Assembly: GCA_002297185.1 (NCBI GenBank)
Contig: DBJV01000040.1
Coordinates: forward strand, 1 to 9,722
Length of the DNA stretch: 9,722 nucleotides
Direction of reading: 5' to 3'
DNA from: Christensenella sp. UBA767
GTDB taxonomy: Bacteria > Bacillota > Clostridia > Christensenellales > CAG-917
Shown piece after piece: positions 1 to 5,778 of this stretch. The notes beneath the pieces are model-generated. The model made no database searches and was not told where the DNA came from. It saw nothing but the letters and a program-made list of their open reading frames with translations. The position numbers and the translations under genes are program-made. Within the stretch, counting starts at the first letter, position 1, and every line of letters starts with the position of its first letter.

Positions 1-18
1 TCCGCCAAAATATTTCAT
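1..18 (-). CDS. Start of a further operon gene, probably BcrA/BadF-type dehydratase activase (partial)
   Basis: Only the first six codons (MKYFGG) lie inside the window; the gene continues past the left edge. The ATG at 18-16 has an AGGAG Shine-Dalgarno (reverse complement of 28-32) 9 bases upstream, and lies 16 bases after the stop of the large dehydratase-like subunit, so it is the next gene of the same operon. Activases of the BcrA/BadF/HgdC family (ASKHA-fold ATPases with a [4Fe-4S] cluster at the dimer interface, which push an electron into the dehydratase using ATP) often start with a short M-x-Y-x-x-G stretch leading into the phosphate-binding GIDxGS loop, and they are usually encoded beside the two dehydratase subunits. 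The start of the gene is directly visible. The activase identity is inferred from position and six residues only; it could be another partner protein. Confidence 0.55.
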
Positions 19-34
19 AATTCTTTTCTCCTTT

Positions 35-1588
35 TTACCAGCGATTCGTATCGTCGAAATCAACGATAGTCGGGTCGAGAGGCTCTTCTCTCAACACGGT
101 TTTCATATAACGGTTGACGTCGTTACGCATATCTTTTCTTGACGCTTTGGTGGGGTTCATCAACGCGTGATATACCCAAACGATGTGGATACCGCGCTTT
201 CTGCCTTCTTCCTCGATAAGTCCGTGATAACCTGCCATGGACTTGCATCCGATATGCTCGTACATAATGACCATATCCGCATTGAACTCTTCGCAATATT
301 GCCAAAGTTGTTCGACGCCGACTTCGTAACCGCCGTTGGAGTGGTTGCGCATGATCATGTTCATGTTGTATTCGCCGAGGTCGAGCATCGCTTGCTCGTG
401 ATCCTCGTAGTTGATGGGCTTGGTGAGAGTGAAGGAAAGCATGTCGCAAAGCGTCACGATACCCCAGCAGTTTGCAAGCCATTGGTTGAATGCGGTGTAG
501 TATTGAGCGTGTACGCCCCATACGATTGCACGGTGACGAATTTCCTTTGCCGCCAAAGTCTTTTTCTCATAGCCTTTCTTTGCGAGGTCGGTGATTTCTT
601 GGTCGAGTTTGAGGAATGACGCGTCACGTCCGGAGATAACCATATACTCTGCGTCGCGGTAAAGCATGATGTTGTTGCCGCAGATTTGAGGATATGGAGT
701 TTTGTTCATCTCAAGCCACGTATCGAACAAAGCGTTTTGAGCGTTGTAGGTCTTGCAGTTTCTTGCAAAAGCGTCCCAGTCCCATTTCTCGCCCGTGTGT
801 TCTTCGATAAACTTGATTGCCGCAACCACTTGATCGCGAGAGTAGGGAAGAACGGATTCTTGTTGGTGGCGCATAGGAGCAGCCATCGTGAAAGAGGGGA
901 GATCGTCGTGACGATCTTCGATTTGGTTGCCCATCAAAGATCCGTCGCAAGTGGTGTTGCAGTGAATTGCGCAAACGCCGCAGATGGGGAAGTCCTCGTC
1001 GATTGCACAACCGAGTTCTGCGCAAGGCATCGGGCATACGTCGGAAGGAATTTGGAACTCTTCGGAAACCTCGATATAGTGCAAAACGCCGTCTTGTGCG
1101 ATTGTGGAGCCTGTGTAGATTGCAGGAACTTCTTTGGACAAGAATTTGAGGTTGGGGAAACCCATTGCAACGACCATCATGCCGTTTTCGTCCATGATGA
1201 CGACCTTTTTGTTGAGTTCGTCGTATTTGCCGTTCTTGTTGCCGATACGCTTGTCGCACTTAAAGAGCGTGTCCATGGTCTGCGTAAGGTGTCCGACGAT
1301 GCTGTCGTATTGCTTGTGACCTATGCGAAGTTGCTCGCCTCTAACGCCCTCGAGGTGTCTGTCGATATAGTCGAAAGCCGCCATGTAGTTGCCAAACCAT
1401 CTATACGTGAAGAGTGCTTTGATAGTGGTCGGTTTCATGATGAATTTGCCCATTACGAGCAAGTTTTTGAGCCAGCGACCGAAGTCGTACATCGTATCTT
1501 TGAAACCGCGCCATTCTCTACGGGTAGCCGTCTTTTTGCCCGGTTTATAGAATTTGCCTAATTTTTCGGAGTTCAATTTTGCGCCCAT
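35..1588 (-). CDS. 2-hydroxyacyl-CoA dehydratase family (HGD-D), large/alpha-type subunit
   Basis: 517 residues. I recognise the 2-hydroxyglutaryl-CoA dehydratase D-component family (HgdA/HgdB, BcrB/BcrC and relatives). These are cytoplasmic iron-sulfur proteins that use one-electron chemistry to remove water from 2-hydroxyacyl-CoA or to reduce an activated ring. Visible features are a Cys-dense block (Cys185, 189, 194, 203, 206, 210, 214) ending in the motif NTTCDG, and a C-terminal HIGCKS motif (Cys448) followed by a Rossmann-like strand and helix (about 466-500). Family [4Fe-4S] clusters are held by Cys residues from these two regions. Length exceeds the small subunit, as for alpha subunits. 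I chose ATG at 1588: AGGAGA lies 10 bases upstream, and the stop of the preceding gene ends 2 bases before. A TTG at 1594, in frame, would overlap that stop (TTGA) but sits only 4 bases from the Shine-Dalgarno. The substrate cannot be told from the sequence. Confidence 0.85.
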   Translation of the reverse strand: MGAKLNSEKLGKFYKPGKKTATRREWRGFKDTMYDFGRWLKNLLVMGKFIMKPTTIKALFTYRWFGNYMAAFDYIDRHLEGVRGEQLRIGHKQYDSIVGHLTQTMDTLFKCDKRIGNKNGKYDELNKKVVIMDENGMMVVAMGFPNLKFLSKEVPAIYTGSTIAQDGVLHYIEVSEEFQIPSDVCPMPCAELGCAIDEDFPICGVCAIHCNTTCDGSLMGNQIEDRHDDLPSFTMAAPMRHQQESVLPYSRDQVVAAIKFIEEHTGEKWDWDAFARNCKTYNAQNALFDTWLEMNKTPYPQICGNNIMLYRDAEYMVISGRDASFLKLDQEITDLAKKGYEKKTLAAKEIRHRAIVWGVHAQYYTAFNQWLANCWGIVTLCDMLSFTLTKPINYEDHEQAMLDLGEYNMNMIMRNHSNGGYEVGVEQLWQYCEEFNADMVIMYEHIGCKSMAGYHGLIEEEGRKRGIHIVWVYHALMNPTKASRKDMRNDVNRYMKTVLREEPLDPTIVDFDDTNRW

Positions 1589-1590
1589 AG

Positions 1591-2787
1591 TCAATGCTCT
1601 CCTTTTTCTGTCTGAATTTTCTTGATTTCCATTGCCTCGACGAACGCTTGGATTCTCGTACGCAATTGTCCCGATTGTCCCGCATTGTACGGACGGTCGA
1701 TGGAAAGGACTTGATAGCCGTATTCGTTTTGCAACACGGCGTGCATAAACGGTCTGCCGTATCCCCAGTAGTCGCAGAACTTGATTTGCTCGATGATGAT
1801 GCCGTCGGCGTGATATTCTCTTGCGATTCTGTCAACGAAACCGTGACGCTCGTTCACCTTCTCGGTGTTGAGGAAACGGGGGCATTGACCCGATTGCATA
1901 TAGTATCTGCACACTTGAGTGAGAGCGTCCTCTTCGTCGTTGAGGATGATTTCTTGTCTGCCGGGCAAAGAGCCAAAGCAGTATCTGTCCGCAACCACGA
2001 TAAGACCCGTGTCCTCTGCAAGCTTGATAAAGCTCGGATCGTCGATCTCGCTGCCGACCATTGCAACGCGTGCGCGGTAAGTGCCGATCGGATCGGGAAC
2101 TCTGGTTTTAAGCTCTTCTGCGGTCTCTTCCAACTTTTCGATGAGCAAATCTTTGGGGCAGCAGTACGTAGCAAGGCAGAAAATCGCAAATTCGTAACCC
2201 GTGATTCTCGGTTGTGCGTCTTTTCTGTAGTTGCCGATTTCCGTGATGAGACGAGAGATTTTGTTTTGCTCTTCGACTGCTTTGCGGATTGCGGCGTCGC
2301 TTACGTCAATGCCGAGATGCTCGTGTAAAGGCTTGAGGCAATGCTCTTGCATTTGAAGTACGTAGTGCTTGAGCGTAACTTCGTCGCTCTTCATCGGCAC
2401 GTCGCAGTAGGATGCAAAGAATCCTTCGTGGGGGCAGCAGCCCAAATGCTCGATGTTTTCGGCAAGACGATTCATCATCGCGCACGCCTCGGGAGCAATC
2501 AAGCCGTCAAGGAAGGAAAATCCGCCTTCGAGAGCGCGTTCCAAAATGGCGCGGCAAGCCTCGCAGAAAATGGGGCTGAGATAGTAATTGCCCATTTCCG
2601 TGCTGGTTGTTCTCGGCGCGCGAAGTCTGACGGAAAAGATTCCCGGCAAGTTGAGCAACGGCTCGGGAATTTGATAACAAACGTGTCCGATTGCCTTTCT
2701 TCCTGCCTCTTGCGCCTGTTGGATGAGCTCGTTGTTGGAGTTTTCCAACAAGTTCTCAAAGTAGATGAGGTGTTTTAGATCTCTCAC
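1591..2787 (-). CDS. 2-hydroxyacyl-CoA dehydratase family (HGD-D), small/beta-type subunit
   Basis: 398 residues, close to the usual length of HgdB/BcrC-type subunits (about 380-430). Visible family features are YYLSPIFCEACR (67-79, Cys75 and Cys78), FSFLDGLIAPEAC (90-102, Cys102), IKFCDYWGY (335-343, Cys338) and the closing GQLRTRIQAFVEA stretch (373-385), which is typical of the family C-terminus. Cys75 or Cys78, Cys102 and Cys338 are the best candidates for cluster ligands; Cys37 and Cys128 are further candidates. The start is GTG at 2787, because TAGGAGAT lies 6 bases upstream and overlaps the TAG stop of the ATPase gene, giving a 10-base gap and likely translational coupling. The frame stays open upstream to 2928, but that part only shadows the ATPase gene. 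It probably pairs with the 517-residue subunit and needs the activase encoded further downstream. Confidence 0.87.
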   Translation of the reverse strand: MRDLKHLIYFENLLENSNNELIQQAQEAGRKAIGHVCYQIPEPLLNLPGIFSVRLRAPRTTSTEMGNYYLSPIFCEACRAILERALEGGFSFLDGLIAPEACAMMNRLAENIEHLGCCPHEGFFASYCDVPMKSDEVTLKHYVLQMQEHCLKPLHEHLGIDVSDAAIRKAVEEQNKISRLITEIGNYRKDAQPRITGYEFAIFCLATYCCPKDLLIEKLEETAEELKTRVPDPIGTYRARVAMVGSEIDDPSFIKLAEDTGLIVVADRYCFGSLPGRQEIILNDEEDALTQVCRYYMQSGQCPRFLNTEKVNERHGFVDRIAREYHADGIIIEQIKFCDYWGYGRPFMHAVLQNEYGYQVLSIDRPYNAGQSGQLRTRIQAFVEAMEIKKIQTEKGEH

Positions 2788-2797
2788 AATATATCTC

Positions 2798-3559
2798 CTA
2801 TAAAATATGTATTTCTTGCAAAGCCTCTTTCGCGCCGACGCAGATAGGTGAGTCGTCGGAAAGGAGGAACACGTTTTCGCCCATAACGTCGCAGTGCGCC
2901 AAAGCGGTGTCCGACGGGATATAGGCAAGCGTTTTTATATCGTCAACCACGGGCTTTTGCTCCATAGCCTCGGGGGACAATCTGTTTTGAATTACGCCGA
3001 TTTCGTCATACATAACGAGGTCTTTTGCGACTTTTGCAATGGTTTTCACAACGTCGCGACCTTTCTTGGATTGGTCTGTGATAAGCAACAGATGCGTCAC
3101 CTTTTCCATAACCCTGCGGTTGACTTGCTCTATGCCTGCCTCGCCGTCTATCACCACGAAATCGTAGTGTTTGGCAATGAGCGCAATCACGTCTTTAAGA
3201 TACGTGTTTATCTTGCAGTAGCAGCCTGCGCTCTCGGGCCGTCCGATTGCGATAAAGTCAAAGCCGTTTGAAGAGCAAATCGCCTCTTCTATGGAATATT
3301 CCGCATTTCCCAAAATTTCAATCGGTGCGATTTTGCCGTTTTGCGTCTGCTCCACGGTCTCTTTGCGCACGTCGTCTATCGTCTTTTTCGGCTCTATGCC
3401 CAAAGCCGTGGATAGACCGATTGCAGGGTCTGCGTCTATTGCGAGTATTTTTTTATTGGGGAAATTCTCTACGAGAAGTTTTACGATTACGGCAGAAAGA
3501 GAGGTCTTTCCGACTCCTCCTTTTCCGGCAACGGCAATGATAATCGTTTTTCCGTTCAT
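2798..3559 (-). CDS. CooC-like P-loop ATPase (metallocluster maturation type)
   Basis: 253 residues, a normal length for CooC/AcsF-type members of the MinD/ParA (SIMIBI) class. There is a deviant Walker A loop GKGGVGKTS (12-20, signature Lys13, catalytic Lys18), an IDADPA motif (41-46), the CxC pair GCYC (Cys113, Cys115), and a switch-like segment IDGEAGIEQVNRR (137-149) matching the D-x-EAG-x-E signature of CooC proteins. In carbon monoxide dehydrogenase maturation, CooC binds nickel through the CxC pair at its dimer interface and uses ATP. Here no CO dehydrogenase gene is visible; the gene heads an operon with two HGD-D subunits, so cluster or metal loading of that enzyme is an inference. 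ATG at 3559 is preferred because GGAG lies 8 bases upstream. The longer reading from 3625 adds 22 residues without family similarity ahead of the P-loop. Confidence 0.85.
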   Translation of the reverse strand: MNGKTIIIAVAGKGGVGKTSLSAVIVKLLVENFPNKKILAIDADPAIGLSTALGIEPKKTIDDVRKETVEQTQNGKIAPIEILGNAEYSIEEAICSSNGFDFIAIGRPESAGCYCKINTYLKDVIALIAKHYDFVVIDGEAGIEQVNRRVMEKVTHLLLITDQSKKGRDVVKTIAKVAKDLVMYDEIGVIQNRLSPEAMEQKPVVDDIKTLAYIPSDTALAHCDVMGENVFLLSDDSPICVGAKEALQEIHIL

Positions 3560-3579
3560 ATCGCAAACTCCGAAAACGA

Positions 3580-3597
3580 GCGCACTTTTTGTCGCGC
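3580..3597 (-). other. Small leader hairpin before the CooC-like gene
   Basis: GCGCAC (3580-3585) pairs with GTcGCGC (3591-3597) around a T5 loop, with one bulged base (3593). It lies about 9 bases upstream of the GGAG ribosome binding site (3568-3571). In the minus-strand mRNA the loop is AAAAA. It could affect ribosome access or mRNA stability; it could also be chance in a GC-rich patch. Confidence 0.35.
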
Positions 3598-3660
3598 GTG
3601 TGGATAATATTGATAGCGCGTACACGTATATACGGACATATGCGCGCGTACAGCACCCTC

Positions 3661-3689
3661 ATTCTAACAACTTAAAATATAAAAATCAA
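3661..3689 (-). promoter_or_regulatory. Promoter of the CooC-dehydratase operon
   Basis: Read on the minus strand, a -35 box TTGATT (3689-3684) and a -10 box TAGAAT (3666-3661) are separated by exactly 17 bases in a very AT-rich spacer. This matches the vegetative sigma-A pattern (4 of 6 and 5 of 6 positions). Transcription would start near 3654, leaving a leader of about 95 bases. This is the only good match I found in the gap upstream of the operon. Confidence 0.6.
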
Positions 3690-3754
3690 CGCTTTTTGTA
3701 ACTTTTTGTCGAAAAAACGGAATGTAAAAATCAACCAATATTACATTTGTCGAA
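3680..3754. repeat. Direct and inverted repeats over and upstream of the operon promoter
   Basis: TAAAAATCAAC occurs at 3680-3690, covering the -35 box of the operon promoter, and again at 3725-3735, 45 bases further upstream. Each copy is followed by TTTGTCGAA (3705-3713 and 3746-3754) at slightly different spacing. The second copy is also embedded in an inverted repeat AATGTAA (3721-3727) and TTACATT (3741-3747). This could be a duplicated regulator binding site, or remains of a local duplication. Confidence 0.45.
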
Positions 3755-3864
3755 TAACTAATAAAAAGAGACGATTTTTATTGAAAAACCGCCTCATTTT
3801 TCGCTCGTTCTTCAAAGTTAAGCCTATATCGGCATATGCGATAGGATATAGTAAAACCCATTTT

Positions 3865-3926
3865 AAAACGCAAGCCTATATAGACCAATGTATAGATCAT
3901 ACAAAAGTTATATGGACTTGCGTTTT
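3865..3926 (-). terminator. Long imperfect hairpin, probable terminator of the collagen-like gene
   Basis: AAAACGCAAG (3865-3874) pairs perfectly with CTTGCGTTTT (3917-3926). After one mismatch (3875/3916) the stem continues for eight more pairs including two G-T wobbles (3876-3883 with 3908-3915). The 24-base loop holds a nested stem TGTAT/ATACA (3889-3893, 3899-3903). It lies 66 bases after the collagen-like stop. On the minus strand only T4 follows the GC part, so it is not a classical strong terminator; the plus-strand side has T6 but no gene reads into it from the left. Its role is inferred. Confidence 0.45.
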
Positions 3927-3957
3927 TTGCTTGCGCGGGAAATCGTATTATCCGCTT

Positions 3958-3984
3958 TTGTTATTATATTTGTTATTATAATTG
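3958..3984. repeat. 12-base tandem repeat, 2.25 copies
   Basis: TTGTTATTATAT (3958-3969) is followed directly by TTGTTATTATAA (3970-3981) and a further TTG (3982-3984). It lies just after the stop of the collagen-like gene in its direction of reading. It probably arose by slippage in AT-rich DNA; no function is evident. Confidence 0.6.
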
Positions 3985-3991
3985 AGCAGAT

Positions 3992-4627
3992 TTATACGAT
4001 TCTCTTTACCGTGATATTCGCTCCCGTGAGGTTTACGCTCTCGCCCGACGTGTTGTAGAGCGAAAGAGTTGTGCCGTCCGCCGTCGCATTGTAGAGAATG
4101 GTTTTGGACAGATTTGCGGAGTTTGTGGAAGTTGCGTTTGCGGATATGACTTCGTTTGCTATTGCCGTGCCGTTTGCGTACAGCTGCACGGAGAGATTTC
4201 CGTCCGTAGTTCTCGTGCCGGTTGCGCCGTAGGTCACGAGATAAGTGCCTGTTGGCAAAACTACGGCGTTGTCGGTAAGTGCCATAGTGGTCGTCGGCGT
4301 GGTGGTCGAGTTTGCAAGCGGAATAATTGCCGCCGACGCGACCGTTTGCGTTTCGCCGTAAGCGTACAGAGCGTCTTGCAACGCGCTTGTGCCGGCTTCT
4401 CCTTGCGGTCCTTGCGGACCCGTTGCGCCTGTCGCTCCCGTTGCTCCGGTCGCGCCCTGAGGCCCTTGTATGCCTTGCGCTCCCTGCGGTCCCATCGGAC
4501 CCATAGGACCGACGGGACCTTGTGGACCTATAGGACCTCTGATATATTCGATTGTGTTTGCGCCCGAGCAACCGCACGGACGAGGATTATTGTTGCAACA
4601 CGAGTTGCCAAACCAGTTGAAAAGCAT
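3992..4627 (-). CDS. Collagen-like surface protein with beta-rich C-terminal domain
   Basis: 211 residues in three parts. A short Cys-rich head (1-30) carries CCNNNPRPCGC (10-20). Next come 17 uninterrupted Gly-X-Y triplets (31-81), with many Pro-Gln and four consecutive Gly-Ala-Thr units. A Thr/Ala/Asn-rich domain of about 130 residues (82-211) has alternating hydrophobic positions, as expected for a trimeric jelly-roll similar to the C-terminal domains of BclA-type spore-surface proteins. Collagen-like proteins of this type form trimers on spores or cell surfaces of Bacillota. There is no classical signal peptide, which fits exosporium or spore-coat proteins made inside the mother cell, but is not proof. 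The ATG at 4627 has an almost perfect AAGGAGGT (4636-4643) 8 bases upstream. I found no convincing sigma-A promoter ahead of it, so a sporulation sigma factor is possible. Confidence 0.85.
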   Translation of the reverse strand: MLFNWFGNSCCNNNPRPCGCSGANTIEYIRGPIGPQGPVGPMGPMGPQGAQGIQGPQGATGATGATGATGPQGPQGEAGTSALQDALYAYGETQTVASAAIIPLANSTTTPTTTMALTDNAVVLPTGTYLVTYGATGTRTTDGNLSVQLYANGTAIANEVISANATSTNSANLSKTILYNATADGTTLSLYNTSGESVNLTGANITVKRIV

Positions 4628-4698
4628 AATTCGATACCTCCTTTTTATGTACCGTTTTATTTAGCGGAGGAATTTGCGCCGCACGATTCAAGTATTTG

Positions 4699-4727
4699 TT
4701 GAAAAGCGCGCGCATTTGGTATAAAAT
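4699..4727 (+). promoter_or_regulatory. Promoter of the HAAS-like membrane protein gene
   Basis: TTGAAA (4699-4704) and TAAAAT (4722-4727) are 17 bases apart, each one base off the sigma-A consensus. A start near 4734 gives a leader of about 125 bases before the ATG at 4861. The weaker TATATT at 4815-4820 has no acceptable -35 box. Confidence 0.5.
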
Positions 4728-4766
4728 ATAAAAGAACTACGATGCTCGATGCTTTTACATCCTATG

Positions 4767-4784
4767 CGCGAAAAATTTTTTGCG
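4767..4784. promoter_or_regulatory. Imperfect palindrome in the leader of the HAAS-like gene
   Basis: CGCG-A5-T5-TGCG reads nearly the same on both strands, matching at 16 of 18 positions. It lies in the divergent gap between the collagen-like and HAAS-like genes, downstream of the plus-strand promoter. It is consistent with a dimeric regulator site or with a bent A-tract element; no specific regulator can be named. Confidence 0.35.
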
Positions 4785-4860
4785 TGATTGCGTAACCAAA
4801 CGTCACACCGTTCGTATATTAGGTGTAAATCACGACACGAGAGTGTAAGAGGAAAACAAA

Positions 4861-5727
4861 ATGAAAGAGAAATTCAAACAGTTCCTTGAGGAACATTTCA
4901 GAAAAATTGCACCCACGAAAGCGGCTATGGAATACCGCAAAGCATTGCTCCGTCAGCTTCTCGACAGAGAGCAGGAGTTGCGCATAAAAGGCGTCTCCGA
5001 CGACGAGCTTATTTACGATATGGCTGTGTCCGAACTCGGAGACATCGACCTTACGCTCCAAAATTTCGAAAGCAGACAAATCAAGAGCGGAGAGGTTAAG
5101 CGCAAAGTGAGCGTCGCAAGCATTTGCTCCGTTGCGGTCGTTCTGCTTTTGACGGTGGTGTATCTCGTCGTAGGCGCGGTTACGAAAGTGTGGTCTCCGA
5201 CGTGGCTTATTATGGTAGGCGGAATTTTCGCGGGTATCGGCGTTATTCTCGTTTATTTGTCCGTAAAGACGGCGCAAAAACGCAAATACGTTTTCACAAG
5301 ACTGTGCATCGCGGTATGCGAGGTGTTGTTGACGGTGTTCGTATTTTTGGTTCTTCAACTCGTGTTCAAAGTCAACGGCTCGTGGCTTGCTTTCCTTGCG
5401 ATGCCCGTCGTCGTTCTCGGCGCGGATACGGCAATCGCTTTTGCTACGAACAGCAAGGTAAAGTGGTTTGAACTTCCCGTGTTTGTCGAGGTGTTCGGCG
5501 TGATGCTTTACGTCATATTGGGTATCACTCTCGATGTAATACTCGGTATCGGAAGCATTTGGCATCCGGGCTGGTTGCTTTGCCTTGCGGGCGTTGTTTG
5601 CGCACTCGTGCAAGTCATTGTGGTAGTCGTCAAAAAAGCAAAGAAAAACAACGCCAAAGAAAAGGCGCAACTTGCCGATAAGAACGAAAAACAAAACGAG
5701 GCATATTGGACAGAATGGGACGATTAA
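4861..5727 (+). CDS. HAAS-like/permease-prefix membrane protein, six predicted helices
   Basis: 288 residues. The N-terminal 80 residues are charged and helical, ending in GVSDDELIYDMAVSELGDID (44-63). This is the pattern of the HAAS/permease-prefix domain (a helical pair with a final E-LGD turn), often found beside PadR-type regulators or fused to membrane proteins. Six hydrophobic stretches follow at about 84-106, 114-136, 146-168, 174-196, 206-230 and 236-258, then a Lys/Glu-rich cytoplasmic tail. The function is unknown; by family it may be a membrane sensor or anti-sigma-like signalling protein. No PadR gene is visible next to it. AAGAGG (4847-4852) lies 8 bases before the ATG. It is followed after 51 bases by the acyltransferase gene, probably in one transcript. 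Confidence 0.75.
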   Translation: MKEKFKQFLEEHFRKIAPTKAAMEYRKALLRQLLDREQELRIKGVSDDELIYDMAVSELGDIDLTLQNFESRQIKSGEVKRKVSVASICSVAVVLLLTVVYLVVGAVTKVWSPTWLIMVGGIFAGIGVILVYLSVKTAQKRKYVFTRLCIAVCEVLLTVFVFLVLQLVFKVNGSWLAFLAMPVVVLGADTAIAFATNSKVKWFELPVFVEVFGVMLYVILGITLDVILGIGSIWHPGWLLCLAGVVCALVQVIVVVVKKAKKNNAKEKAQLADKNEKQNEAYWTEWDD

Positions 5728-5728
5728 C

Positions 5729-5746
5729 ATATCGTTTTGACGATAT
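5729..5746 (+). other. Short hairpin between the HAAS-like and acyltransferase genes
   Basis: ATATCG (5729-5734) and CGATAT (5741-5746) form a perfect 6-base inverted repeat around TTTTGA, two bases after the upstream stop. No T tract follows, so it is unlikely to end transcription. It may be a processing or stability element or a small operator. ATCGTTTT also recurs at 5751-5758. Confidence 0.3.
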
Positions 5747-5778
5747 AAACATCGTTTTATGTAAATAGAGGAATTGTT

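Larger units (their letters stand above)
3560..3991. other. 432-base non-coding stretch between the collagen-like gene and the CooC operon
   Basis: Both flanking genes read on the minus strand. The stretch is AT-rich and I see no protein gene with a usable ribosome binding site on either strand. From right to left it holds a short tandem repeat after the collagen-like stop, a long imperfect hairpin (3865-3926), a 10-base direct repeat AAGCCTATAT (3820-3829 and 3872-3881), a direct/inverted repeat group (3680-3754), a promoter (3661-3689) and a leader of about 95 bases. That leader includes a self-complementary CGTATATACG (3625-3634) and GCGCGTAC twice (3616-3623, 3644-3651). Confidence 0.7.

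Noticed and set aside
686..1561. Plus-strand open frame of 291 codons opposite the large dehydratase-like subunit
   Set aside because: It is a shadow of the minus-strand gene, whose family motifs and Shine-Dalgarno are clear; the plus-strand product resembles nothing I know.
1594..2328. Plus-strand open frame of 244 codons opposite the small dehydratase-like subunit
   Set aside because: It has no ribosome binding site and is fully antisense to a recognisable HGD-D coding sequence.
2788..2928. Upstream extension of the small dehydratase-like subunit
   Set aside because: The extension lies inside the CooC-like gene in another frame, while GTG at 2787 has a well-placed AGGAGA and begins the family-like sequence.
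3560..3625. Longer start for the CooC-like ATPase
   Set aside because: The 22 extra residues lack similarity to the family, and ATG at 3559 has a ribosome binding site and places the P-loop at the usual distance from the N-terminus.
3706..3981. Possible small basic protein (91 codons, plus strand) in the non-coding gap
   Set aside because: It would start at TTG without a Shine-Dalgarno and runs through the long hairpin and the tandem repeat; the composition looks like translated AT-rich non-coding DNA.
5737..5765. TTGACG and TGTAAA, 17 bases apart, as a separate acyltransferase promoter
   Set aside because: Transcription would begin inside or just after the ribosome binding site at 5767-5772, leaving no usable leader; co-transcription with the upstream gene is simpler.
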